This document shows, piece by piece, positions 16,165 through 24,033 of a stretch of DNA of 64,000 nt. Each line of letters begins with the position of its first letter. The stretch's first letter is position 1. The translations under genes were made by a program, and so were the position numbers. This DNA is from Amycolatopsis jejuensis (lineage in GTDB: Bacteria; Actinomycetota; Actinomycetes; Mycobacteriales; Pseudonocardiaceae). The notes below the pieces were generated by a model. The model saw only the letters and a list, made by a program, of their open reading frames with translations. It searched no databases and had not been told where the DNA came from. The stretch spans positions 46,515-110,514 of the forward strand of contig NZ_JNYZ01000030.1 of the NCBI RefSeq assembly GCF_000717335.1. The letters run 5' to 3'.

Positions 16165-17631
16165 ATGGGTTTGGGCAGGAAGCTGGCGATCGCCGGGATC
16201 ATCGCGCTGACCGCAGGAGTGACCGCGACACCGGCGACCGCAGCCGCCCCGATCGGCTGGAAACCGTGCCCCACCGCCCCCGGCGTCGAATGCGGCACGC
16301 TCACCGTGCCGCTCGACTGGGATCATCCGGACCGCGGGACCACGGGAATTGCGCTCGCGCGGCACAAAGCCACCGACCCCGCGCACCGGATCGGCTCGAT
16401 CCTCATGGACCCCGGCGGCCCGGGCGGCGCGGGCGCCGGCGAGGTACAGGACGGCTGGTCCCTTTCACCCCGCATCACTGCCCGGTTCGACACCGTCGGA
16501 TTCGATCCGCGCGGGGTCGGGCAGAGCACGCCGGTGCGCTGCGGTCTCGACGAAATCACCGCGGACCACCCACAGCTGCCCAAGAATTCCGCCGAATTCC
16601 AGCAGCTGGTCTCCTACAATCGGGCGCTTGGACGGAGTTGCCGGCGGATCACCGGGCCGCTCGCCGAGCACGTCGACACCCGCAGCGTCGTCCGGGACAT
16701 GGACGCGATCCGCGCCGCGCTCGGCGACGAGAAGCTGACGTACTACGGCGTCTCCTACGGCACGTTGATGGGCCAGCAGTACGCCGAGGCGTACCCGGAT
16801 CGCGTGCGCGCCCTTGTGCTCGACAGCAACATGGACCATTCGGTGGGGTCGACGTGGGACTTCCTGCGCACGGAAACCGTGGCGGCGCAAGAGTCGTTCG
16901 ACGAATTCGCCGCTTGGTGTGATCGGTCGAAGTCTTGCGCGTTGCACGGACAGGACGTGCGCGCCGTGATGGCCGACCTGTACTCCCGCGCGGAACGCGG
17001 CGACCTCGGTACCCCCGACGACCGGCTCGACCCGGTCGCGCTCGTCGGGCTGGTCAGCTCGAACTTCTACGGCCCGACCTGGGAAAAGCTGGCGAAAAAC
17101 ATGGTCGGCCTGCGAGCCGGGAAGCCCGCCGAATCCGGTTTCGCGATCAGCGTCCCGAGCGCGTTCGGCAGCATTTTCTGTTCCGACTGGAGGTTGCCGA
17201 TCACCAGCTACCCTCAGCTGGACGGCTACCGGCGCGCACTCGCCCACGTGTCCCCCGACCTGCGGTTTTCCCAGCTGGGCTGGACCTCGGCGGTCGGCTG
17301 CGCCGGCTGGCCGGGCCAGGTCCGCAACCCGCAGCACCCGCTGTCGATCCGGCCCGGAACGCCGCTGCTGCTGCTGAACAGCCGCTTCGACCCGGTGACG
17401 CCGTACGCGTGGGCCGCCCGTGCCGCGCAACAGGCCGGAGCCCCGCTGCTCACGTACGACGGCTGGGGCCACGCCGCGTACTTCAAGAAGAGCCACTGCG
17501 TCACCGACACGGCCGACGACTTCCTGCTGGACGGCACGAAACCCGGCGGGAGCAAGCATTGCCCGGCCGTCTCACCGGATGGGCAGTCCAGGATGGACGG
17601 TCCGAAGCCGCCGTCCACGGTGCTGTTCTGA
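16165..17631 (+). CDS. Secreted alpha/beta hydrolase, tripeptidyl aminopeptidase-like
   Basis: 488 residues. Sec-type signal peptide (MGLGRKLAIAG, hydrophobic core, cleavage near ATAAA). The mature part matches actinobacterial S33-type exported peptidases (SlpD/E, TAP): oxyanion segment MDPGGPGGAGAG, nucleophile Ser in YYGVSYGTLMG, a C-terminal TAP-like domain with NSRFDPVTPYAWA carrying the Asp, and the His in GWGHAAYF. It likely trims peptides outside the cell. Start chosen at the ATG after a GAAAGGG box. A strong hairpin terminator follows at 17636. Confidence 0.9.
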   Translation: MGLGRKLAIAGIIALTAGVTATPATAAAPIGWKPCPTAPGVECGTLTVPLDWDHPDRGTTGIALARHKATDPAHRIGSILMDPGGPGGAGAGEVQDGWSLSPRITARFDTVGFDPRGVGQSTPVRCGLDEITADHPQLPKNSAEFQQLVSYNRALGRSCRRITGPLAEHVDTRSVVRDMDAIRAALGDEKLTYYGVSYGTLMGQQYAEAYPDRVRALVLDSNMDHSVGSTWDFLRTETVAAQESFDEFAAWCDRSKSCALHGQDVRAVMADLYSRAERGDLGTPDDRLDPVALVGLVSSNFYGPTWEKLAKNMVGLRAGKPAESGFAISVPSAFGSIFCSDWRLPITSYPQLDGYRRALAHVSPDLRFSQLGWTSAVGCAGWPGQVRNPQHPLSIRPGTPLLLLNSRFDPVTPYAWAARAAQQAGAPLLTYDGWGHAAYFKKSHCVTDTADDFLLDGTKPGGSKHCPAVSPDGQSRMDGPKPPSTVLF

Positions 17632-17635
17632 GCCC

Positions 17636-17661
17636 GGGGGCTCCCGTTGCCGGGAGCCCCC
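17636..17661. terminator. Hairpin terminator between convergent genes
   Basis: An 11-bp perfect stem GGGGGCTCCCG / CGGGAGCCCCC with a TTGC loop, 4 bases after the hydrolase stop, followed by a short T-rich run. It can serve both converging genes. Confidence 0.72.
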
Positions 17662-17684
17662 GTTGCGTTTTCAGTAGTCGTCTT

Positions 17685-18092
17685 TCAGTAGTCGTCGCGC
17701 CCGGTGAACTGCTGCTCCAGCAACTCGGCCGACCCGGCGACCAGCTCGAGCGGATCGGTGAACTCGTTGAGATCGAGGTTCACGAGCGGAAGCGAATGCC
17801 GCAACACAACGTGCTCCCCCATCACCACAATCCCGCCGACCACGAGCGTCCGGCCGACCTCGGTGAGCACATGCAGCAGGTCGACCTCATCGACGCGCGC
17901 GAACGGGGTCGCAATCTGCACCCAGTCCTCCCGCCGGTCGAAAACCTCCCGCGCAATCACCACGACCTGCGCCCGCCCCTCGGTCTCGGGGTCCTCCCCG
18001 AACGAGACCCGAATGCGAATCTCGTCCGGATCGTCCCGGATCACCTTGTACTCGTGCCTGATGAACCCGACCAGATCGGTCCACTGCGCCAC
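17685..18092 (-). CDS. Conserved-type hypothetical protein, YbjN/chaperone-like
   Basis: 135 residues, soluble, acidic, alternating strands and helices (DEIRIRVSFGED, QVVVIAREVF, WVQIATPFA, VVLRHSLPL), resembling the YbjN/type III chaperone-like fold seen in many actinobacterial hypotheticals; this is a tentative fold resemblance. GTG start chosen because GGGAGG lies 7 bases upstream; a TTG 24 bases earlier lacks a site. The last codons and stop are tandemly duplicated downstream (17672-17699), which gives two consecutive in-register copies of the C-terminal DDY-stop sequence. Confidence 0.7.
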   Translation of the reverse strand: MAQWTDLVGFIRHEYKVIRDDPDEIRIRVSFGEDPETEGRAQVVVIAREVFDRREDWVQIATPFARVDEVDLLHVLTEVGRTLVVGGIVVMGEHVVLRHSLPLVNLDLNEFTDPLELVAGSAELLEQQFTGRDDY

Positions 18093-18145
18093 GCGCTTTC
18101 CTCCCGTTGGTAGCAACCGAAGATCAGCGTAATGCCGCGGCCCAT

Positions 18146-18198
18146 TCCGTGAAGGGAACCATCACGGAATCAGATTCCCTCATGGTTCCCTTCACGGA
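18146..18198. repeat. Nested perfect palindrome (17-bp outer arms, 6-bp inner arms)
   Basis: Outer arms 18146-18162 and 18182-18198 are perfectly complementary over 17 bp; inside the 19-base loop GGAATC-A-GATTCC forms a second stem. It lies between the aminotransferase stop and the start of the next gene on the same strand, so it may terminate that transcript. The quality of the symmetry looks like a dispersed element rather than an ordinary terminator. Confidence 0.8.
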
Positions 18199-18274
18199 CT
18201 TCCCTGGCACCCAAGCCGCACCCGCGCGCCCACCTGGCCCGGGCACCCAGCCCTGGCCCCGCCCACCCACGCCG

Positions 18275-19618
18275 TCACAGCAACTTCCAAGCCCCCATCA
18301 GCGCTTCCCGCAAAATCCCCTCCATCTCGTCGAACTCCCCCTGATCACACACCAGCGGCGGCGACAACTGCACCACCGGCTCAGCCCGATCATCAGCCCG
18401 GCAATACAACCCGCCCTCGAACAGCGCACTGGACAAATACCCGCGCAGAATCCGCTCCGACTCCTCCGCCGTGAACGTCTCCTTACTGGCCTTGTCCTTC
18501 ACCAGCTCGATACCGTAAAAGAACCCGGTCCCCCGCACATCACCGACAATGGGAAGATCGGTCAGCCGGTCGAGGGTCGCCCGGAAGGCGGATTCCTTCT
18601 CCAGCACGTGCCCGTAAAGATCCTCCCGTTCGATGAGATCGAGATTGGCCAGCGCAACCGCACACGAAACCGGATGACCGCCATACGTCGAGCCGTGCAT
18701 AAACGTCGCCGCGCCACCGGCGAACGGCTCCATCAGCCGATCGCTCACCAGCGCCGCACCCAACGGCGCATACCCCGAGGTCAGCCCCTTGGCTGTGGTG
18801 ATGATGTCCGGCTGGTAACCGTACCGCTTGGCCGCAAAGTCATATCCGACCCTCCCGAAAGCACAAATCACCTCGTCGGACACCAGCAGCACGTCATGCT
18901 TGTCGCAGATCTCCCGGACCCGCTCGAAATACCCCGGCGGCGGAACAAAGCAACCGCCGGTGTTCTGCACCGGTTCAAGGAAAACGGCCGCAACAGTATC
19001 GGCGCCCTCGAATTCGATAGCCTGCTCGATCTGATCAGCAGCCCACCGCCCGTAAGCCGCATAATCGTCCGCGTGTTCAGTGGCACGGTAGAAGTTCGTG
19101 TTCGGCACCCGCAGAGTACTCGGCACGAGCGGCTCGAAAGCAGCCTTGGCGCCCGGAATTCCGGTAATGGAAAGTGCCCCTTGCGACGTGCCGTGGTAGG
19201 CCAGCGCACGGCTGATCACCTTGTGCTTGGCAGGTTTCCCGACGAGCTTGAAATACTGCTTGGCGAGTTTCCACGCGGTCTCAACGGATTCCCCGCCGCT
19301 CACGGTGAAGAAGATCCGGTTCAGGTCCCCCGGCGAGGTGGCAGCAAGCCGCTCGGCCAACTCGATCGCAGGCGGATGCGCGTGCCCCCACAACGGGAAG
19401 TACGCGAGCTGTTTCGTCTGCCGCGCAGCAGCTTCGGCCAATTCCTCACGGCCGTGGCCGACCTGCACCGCGAACAGCCCGGCAAGACCGTCGAGGTAAC
19501 GCTTGCCGGTGTCGTCCCAGATGTAGGCGCCTTCGCCACGCACGATCACCGGGATGTCGTCGGCACCGCGATGGGGGGTGAAGTGCAGCCAGAGGTGGTC
19601 TTCGGCGGTCGTGGTCAT
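18275..19618 (-). CDS. Class III aminotransferase (omega-amino acid or polyamine type)
   Basis: 447 residues, full-length for the family. Visible features: YLDGLAGLFAVQVGHG near the N-terminus, FTVSGGESVETAWKLAKQY with the cofactor phosphate loop, SDEVICAFGRVG with the pyridine-binding Asp, and PLP Lys in ITTAKGLTSGYAPLGA. Transfers the amino group of omega-amino acids, GABA or diamines to pyruvate or 2-oxoglutarate. Next to an Lrp regulator and an APC permease, resembling the Streptomyces polyamine/GABA catabolic arrangement (inference). GAGGAG precedes the ATG. Confidence 0.92.
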   Translation of the reverse strand: MTTTAEDHLWLHFTPHRGADDIPVIVRGEGAYIWDDTGKRYLDGLAGLFAVQVGHGREELAEAAARQTKQLAYFPLWGHAHPPAIELAERLAATSPGDLNRIFFTVSGGESVETAWKLAKQYFKLVGKPAKHKVISRALAYHGTSQGALSITGIPGAKAAFEPLVPSTLRVPNTNFYRATEHADDYAAYGRWAADQIEQAIEFEGADTVAAVFLEPVQNTGGCFVPPPGYFERVREICDKHDVLLVSDEVICAFGRVGYDFAAKRYGYQPDIITTAKGLTSGYAPLGAALVSDRLMEPFAGGAATFMHGSTYGGHPVSCAVALANLDLIEREDLYGHVLEKESAFRATLDRLTDLPIVGDVRGTGFFYGIELVKDKASKETFTAEESERILRGYLSSALFEGGLYCRADDRAEPVVQLSPPLVCDQGEFDEMEGILREALMGAWKLL

Positions 19619-19786
19619 GGCTCCTCGAAACGGGCCTCGAAGCTGCCGGTGCGCCCCGTGGCACACCGGCCGGACTTCTCGGTTATCGCACGAGTCGCCG
19701 CCTCCACGCAAGCGAATCAGTCGACGGCGTCACCCAAGACGACTAATTTCATCTACGTTTCGCGAGTTGATCTTCGGATTTCGTCG

Positions 19787-20413
19787 TCACGCTCGGCGCA
19801 TCCCCCACTGGTACGCCTGTTTCCGCAGCTTGAGGTACACGAGCGTCTCCGCGGTGCGGACGCCGGGCAGCGTGCGGATGCGGTTGGAGATCACGTTGAG
19901 CAGGGCTTCGTCGTCGGCGCAGAGGACTTCACAGAGCACGTCGAAGCGACCGGCACACAGGACGACGTACTCGATCTCGTCCATTTCGGCGAGCGCGTCG
20001 GCGACCGGCTCGAGCGGGCCGTCCACCGTGATCGCGACCATCGCCTGCCGTAAAAGCCCGACCTGCAAGGGATCCGAGACCGCGACGATCTGGATCACGC
20101 CCGAATCGGACAGCCGCTGCACGCGCTGGCGCACCGCCGCCTCGGACAGCCCGACGGCCTTGCCGATCGTGGCGTAGGCCCGTCGCCCGTCCTCCTGCAA
20201 CTGCGCGATGATCTGCTTCGAAATGTCGTCGACGACCGGCGGCGCGGGCCGGCCCGGTTCCTGGCTCTGCACCCCGGGATCATCCCCGACCGGCCCCTCC
20301 GCAGGCAACGGGGATGGTCGCTCCGAGTGACCGGGGGGCCGCCGACCAGGGCAAGCGGCAACGGATTTCGTCGTCTTCGGCGCGTTGACAAGGGTGCCCG
20401 GGTCCTGTTCCAT
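19787..20413 (-). CDS. Lrp/AsnC family regulator
   Basis: HTH ISKQIIAQLQEDGRRAYATI with GLSEAAVRQRVQRL, then an RAM ligand domain (EYVVLCAGRFDVLCEV, IRTLPGVRTAETLVYLKL). The homologous core begins only about 65 residues into the frame, so the start is doubtful: ATG at 20413 adds a Pro/Ser-rich extension; a GTG at 20272 would give a conventional length. Lies between the aminotransferase (same strand, 168 bases downstream, AT-rich gap) and the divergent permease. It probably controls both in response to an amino acid. Confidence 0.85.
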   Translation of the reverse strand: MEQDPGTLVNAPKTTKSVAACPGRRPPGHSERPSPLPAEGPVGDDPGVQSQEPGRPAPPVVDDISKQIIAQLQEDGRRAYATIGKAVGLSEAAVRQRVQRLSDSGVIQIVAVSDPLQVGLLRQAMVAITVDGPLEPVADALAEMDEIEYVVLCAGRFDVLCEVLCADDEALLNVISNRIRTLPGVRTAETLVYLKLRKQAYQWGMRRA

Positions 20414-20451
20414 CCGTCGGATTCCAGCGCCGACGGAGGGATAGCCTGCCC

Positions 20452-21807
20452 ATGCCACCCCATCCGGTCCCCGTTCGGACAGTCGACGGCCCGCCCCGCT
20501 CGCTGACCCGCTCCATCGGCGTCGGCGGCGGCACCCTGCTGACGCTCAGCTGCGTGACCCCCGCGTCGTCGTTGTTCGTCCTCGTCCCGCCGCTGTTCGC
20601 CTCGCTGGGCACCGGGACTGCGCTGGCGATCGCGCTCGCGGTGCTGTTGTGCGTGGGTATTGCGTTCTGCTACTCCGAGCTCGGCACCCTGGTACCGAGC
20701 TCGGGCGGTGAGTACGCCATGGTCACGACGGTGCTCAACCGGTTCGCCGGATGGATCACGTTCATGGTGTCGTTCATCGTGATCCTGGTGGTACCGCCGA
20801 TCATCGCGATCGGGGTCGCCGAGTACCTGTCGGTGATCGTGCACGTCGACCCGTCGGTGGCGGGTGCGCTGGTGATGCTGGCGTCGACCGGGATCGGGCT
20901 GGTGAACCTGCGCTCGAACGCCTGGCTGACCGGGATCTTCCTGGTCATCGAGGTCCTCGCGATCATCGTGGTGTCAGTGCTCGGGTTCGCCCACACCGAC
21001 CGTGCCGCGGTGGTCCTCGTCCGGCCCAGCCTGGACGGCGTTCACCCGATCGCGCTCGTCTCGGTGATCGCCGGACTGGCCGTCGCCCTGTTTGTGGTAC
21101 AAGGGTTTTCCACTGCGGTCTACCTCGCGGAAGAGATGCGGGAGCCGCACAAAACGGTGTCGCGCACGGTATTGTGGACGCTGGGCATCAGTGCGGTGGT
21201 GATCCTGGTCCCGGTCGTCGCCATCACGCTCAGCGCACCGGACCTCGCCACGCTTGACCTCACCGCGCTGGTGGTGAGCTGGAGCAGTTCCACGTTCGGC
21301 ACGATCATCAGCCTGTGCATTGCAGCGGCGATCGTGAACGCGGTGATCGTGATGGTGATCCAGAACTCGCGCGTGCTGTACGCGTCCGGCCGCGATCGCG
21401 CGTGGCCGTCGCCGGTCAATCGCGCGTTGAGTGTGGTGAGCGAACGGTTCGGTGCGCCGTGGGTGGCGACGCTGGTGGTCGGGATTTCCGAGGCAGTGCT
21501 GTGTTTTGTGCCGGTGGAGACCCTGAGCGGGGTCACCGGAGTCGCCGTGGTGGCGCTGTATCTGGCGATCTCGGTGACCGTCCTGTGGGCGCGCCGCCCG
21601 CGCGTGTGGCGGCCTGAGGTCTGGCGAATGCCGGGGTGGCCGGTGATCCCGGTCGTGGCGGTACTCGTTCTGGCGTACGTGCTGGTCTCGCAGAATCTGC
21701 TGGATCTCGGCATCACAGCTGGGGTTTTGCTGGTGGCGGCGGGGTATTGGTGGACCTATCTGCGCCGTCGCGGCGATCGGTGGGTAGTGACCGTTCCGGA
21801 GCAGTGA
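20452..21807 (+). CDS. APC family amino acid permease
   Basis: 451 residues with about 12 membrane helices. The N-terminal helix carries IGVGGGTLL, the glycine-rich substrate loop of APC carriers, and EEMREPHKTVSRTVLW is the conserved cytoplasmic loop between helices. Imports an amino acid or amine, probably the substrate of the neighbouring aminotransferase. Starts 38 bases from the divergent Lrp gene, so one short regulatory interval serves both. GGAGGGA lies 10 bases before the ATG. Confidence 0.92.
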   Translation: MPPHPVPVRTVDGPPRSLTRSIGVGGGTLLTLSCVTPASSLFVLVPPLFASLGTGTALAIALAVLLCVGIAFCYSELGTLVPSSGGEYAMVTTVLNRFAGWITFMVSFIVILVVPPIIAIGVAEYLSVIVHVDPSVAGALVMLASTGIGLVNLRSNAWLTGIFLVIEVLAIIVVSVLGFAHTDRAAVVLVRPSLDGVHPIALVSVIAGLAVALFVVQGFSTAVYLAEEMREPHKTVSRTVLWTLGISAVVILVPVVAITLSAPDLATLDLTALVVSWSSSTFGTIISLCIAAAIVNAVIVMVIQNSRVLYASGRDRAWPSPVNRALSVVSERFGAPWVATLVVGISEAVLCFVPVETLSGVTGVAVVALYLAISVTVLWARRPRVWRPEVWRMPGWPVIPVVAVLVLAYVLVSQNLLDLGITAGVLLVAAGYWWTYLRRRGDRWVVTVPEQ

Positions 21808-21847
21808 GCGTTTTTTGTCGGTGCTGGGTGACACACTGCGCTTCCCA

Positions 21848-21870
21848 AGGTGACCGGTAAGGAGTCACCT
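21848..21870. promoter_or_regulatory. Inverted repeat AGGTGAC-N9-GTCACCT
   Basis: Perfect 7-bp arms at 21848-21854 and 21864-21870, 24 bases before the preferred GTG of the MFS gene. It may be an operator or a leader hairpin. Its presence also argues against the in-frame GTG at 21850, which falls inside the left arm. Confidence 0.35.
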
Positions 21871-21894
21871 GTTCGCTCGGGAGGAGCGTCCGCA

Positions 21895-23124
21895 GTGATT
21901 GCCGCCAAACCCCGGCTGCCACGGCACTTTCTCGGATGGTTGAGCGGCGCGCTCGCCTCGCAACTCGGGGACGTCGTCTTAGCCTTCGCTTTGGGATGGG
22001 CAGCTTCGGCTCATGGCGGCGTGGTGGCCGGTGTCGTCGTCTCCGCCGTGTCGTTGCCGCAGATGGTGCTGCTGCTGCTCGGCGGCGCCGTCGGTGACCG
22101 GCTCGGCGCACGCCAGGTGATGATCGTGGGCGACGCGGTCATGCTGGTCGTGGCGGTGGCTGTCGCGGTGAACTGGATGGGAACCCCACCGGTGCTGCTG
22201 GTCGTCGTGGCCCTGATCATCGGTACGAACAATGCGTTTTACCTACCGTCCGAAGGATCGATGCCCCGGCTGCTGGTCGGCGGCGATCAACTCGCCCGAG
22301 CCCTGGCGCTGCGGCAGAGCGGAAGCCAGCTTGTGTCGATGATCGGTGCACCGCTCGGCGGTCTGCTGACCGCCTTCGCCGGGCTGCGTACCGCCGCGGG
22401 CGCCGACGCGTTGACGTTCGCGATCGTGCTGATCGTCCTCATCCGCATTCGCCCGCGATACACCCGAGGCCCGCCCGGCCAACGCGCCCACCTGCTGCGA
22501 GAAGCTGCCGAGGGCGTGCGGCTGGCCTTGACGACTGCCGCGGTGCGCTCTCCGCTTCTCCTCGTCGCAGGAGCTGCCGGGTTGATCCTGCCGTTCGCCA
22601 GCATTCTCATCCCGTTGGTGGCCCGGGAACACTCGTGGAACTCGAGTTTCGCCGGTGTGCTGGTCGGTGCGCAGAGCCTTGGCACCATTGTCGCCACGCT
22701 GGTCATCAGCAGGCGCGGTGCTGGAGCCCGTCCCGGCTTGGCCGCGCTGGGTGCACTGGTGGTCGTCGGCGCAGGTCAGCTATGCGTTGCGCTGAGCACC
22801 CTTTTCGGGCTCATCATCGCGGGCGCATTCCTCGCCGGTGCCGGAACGGGGGTGTTCGTCAGCAACCTCAGCCCGATCATGCTCGGCGCTGCGCCGGTCG
22901 CGTACGTCGCTCGCGTACAGGCATTGCTGGGTTTGGTGCAAAGCGCAGCGCTGCTGTTCGCGACCAATGCGCTGGGGTCTCTCGCACACGCGGCGGGGCC
23001 CGAGACAGCGATTGTGGTGAGCGCCGGTGCGCTCGGATGCTGCGCGATCGCCGGGTTCGTGAGCGCGCCTGTTCGCCGCCTCACCTCGGCAGGAAGGGAG
23101 GTCGTCCGGCTGCCTGCCCGTTGA
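21895..23124 (+). CDS. MFS transporter (enterobactin exporter-like)
   Basis: 409 residues, about 12 membrane helices. The loop between helices 2 and 3 reads GGAVGDRLGARQVMI, the MFS signature, and FYLPSEGSMPRLL follows in helix 4, as in the EntS-like MFS_3 subgroup. Probably a small-molecule exporter. GTG at 21895 chosen because GGGAGGAG is 8 bases upstream; 21850 is an alternative. No adjacent regulator on the same strand; the APC gene upstream is 87 bases away and may be transcribed separately. Confidence 0.85.
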   Translation: MIAAKPRLPRHFLGWLSGALASQLGDVVLAFALGWAASAHGGVVAGVVVSAVSLPQMVLLLLGGAVGDRLGARQVMIVGDAVMLVVAVAVAVNWMGTPPVLLVVVALIIGTNNAFYLPSEGSMPRLLVGGDQLARALALRQSGSQLVSMIGAPLGGLLTAFAGLRTAAGADALTFAIVLIVLIRIRPRYTRGPPGQRAHLLREAAEGVRLALTTAAVRSPLLLVAGAAGLILPFASILIPLVAREHSWNSSFAGVLVGAQSLGTIVATLVISRRGAGARPGLAALGALVVVGAGQLCVALSTLFGLIIAGAFLAGAGTGVFVSNLSPIMLGAAPVAYVARVQALLGLVQSAALLFATNALGSLAHAAGPETAIVVSAGALGCCAIAGFVSAPVRRLTSAGREVVRLPAR

Positions 23125-23195
23125 CCCTCATCATGCCGTCAGCACCGCCTTGGCGGGCTTCGGAGCAGGTCGCCTGATGGGCTAGACTTGCCAAG

Positions 23196-24032
23196 ATGGG
23201 GCGGGAAAAGCACCAGATTGCGTTGTTCGCCGAGCTGTGCAGTGCGGTCAGCCGCGTGGCTCCGCTCGCCGACGCGCACATCGGCATCGCGCTGGCCGCA
23301 TGTGATCAGATCGAGAACAAACATCGCTGGCATGCGCAAGCCACCGAAATGTGGGCGTTGTCGATGCCCAGCCCGCGAGATCGCTCCCTGATCGCTGCAC
23401 TGGTGGCCTTCTATTACGCCCCATTGCTGTCCGATGTGCACGTGCTGCTCGCCGACGACGAAGAGGCGGAGCGGGACGTCGAGATGTACCGGGACATCGG
23501 TGAGGAACTGGGGTTCGGTGAGGTCGGGCTGATCACTCCTCGGCAGAGCACGACGGCCCGGCGGTCTGCCTACGCCGCCTCGGTCACCCTTGGCTCGGTG
23601 GATGCCGTCAGCCTCGATCCACCTCGAATGTCCACCGGATTGGGTATCTTCCGGGTCAAGTCCGCCCCGGAATCCTTGCAGCGCCGATACCGGCTGGCGA
23701 GCCGATTACCCGAACCCACGAGACTTTCGCTGTTCCCCGAGGAGGAACGCCGGACCGCTGACTCCGTGCCGTGCCCCGAATTCGCCGAGCGGCGGGTGAA
23801 AGCCATCCGCGACCGGTGCGCGGGTTCCGGCGCGGAACTCGGTCAACGGGTGACCCAGGTCTTGTTCTCCCTGCAGTTCACGGATCGCAAGAACGGAAAA
23901 CGAGTGGCCGCCGACGCAGGTTTGCTCGAGGCGCTGCTCGCAAAGCATGGCCGGTTGGATCTGCTCGACGCGCCGTATCACGCCGGATCGACGCCGGACG
24001 GCGGGTACGAGATCAAGTTCATCGCCGAGTAG
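23196..24032 (+). CDS. Hypothetical protein, 278 aa
   Basis: Not recognised. Soluble, no signal or membrane helix, GC lower than its neighbours. The first 80 residues are helical with clustered His/Cys/Trp (VAPLADAHIGIALAACDQIE, KHRWHAQATEMWAL), followed by FYYAPLLSDVHVLLADDEE; the C-terminal 80 residues contain a basic FTDRKNGKR stretch. A TAGACT box 7 bases before the ATG suggests leaderless transcription. It converges with the second rho gene, the two stops lying 1 base apart, so the pair shares its 3' region. Confidence 0.68.
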   Translation: MGREKHQIALFAELCSAVSRVAPLADAHIGIALAACDQIENKHRWHAQATEMWALSMPSPRDRSLIAALVAFYYAPLLSDVHVLLADDEEAERDVEMYRDIGEELGFGEVGLITPRQSTTARRSAYAASVTLGSVDAVSLDPPRMSTGLGIFRVKSAPESLQRRYRLASRLPEPTRLSLFPEEERRTADSVPCPEFAERRVKAIRDRCAGSGAELGQRVTQVLFSLQFTDRKNGKRVAADAGLLEALLAKHGRLDLLDAPYHAGSTPDGGYEIKFIAE

Positions 24033-24033
24033 G

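Noticed and set aside
18107..20053. 648-codon plus-strand frame opposite the aminotransferase and Lrp genes
   Set aside because: Shadow frame; the minus-strand genes carry intact PLP and HTH motifs.
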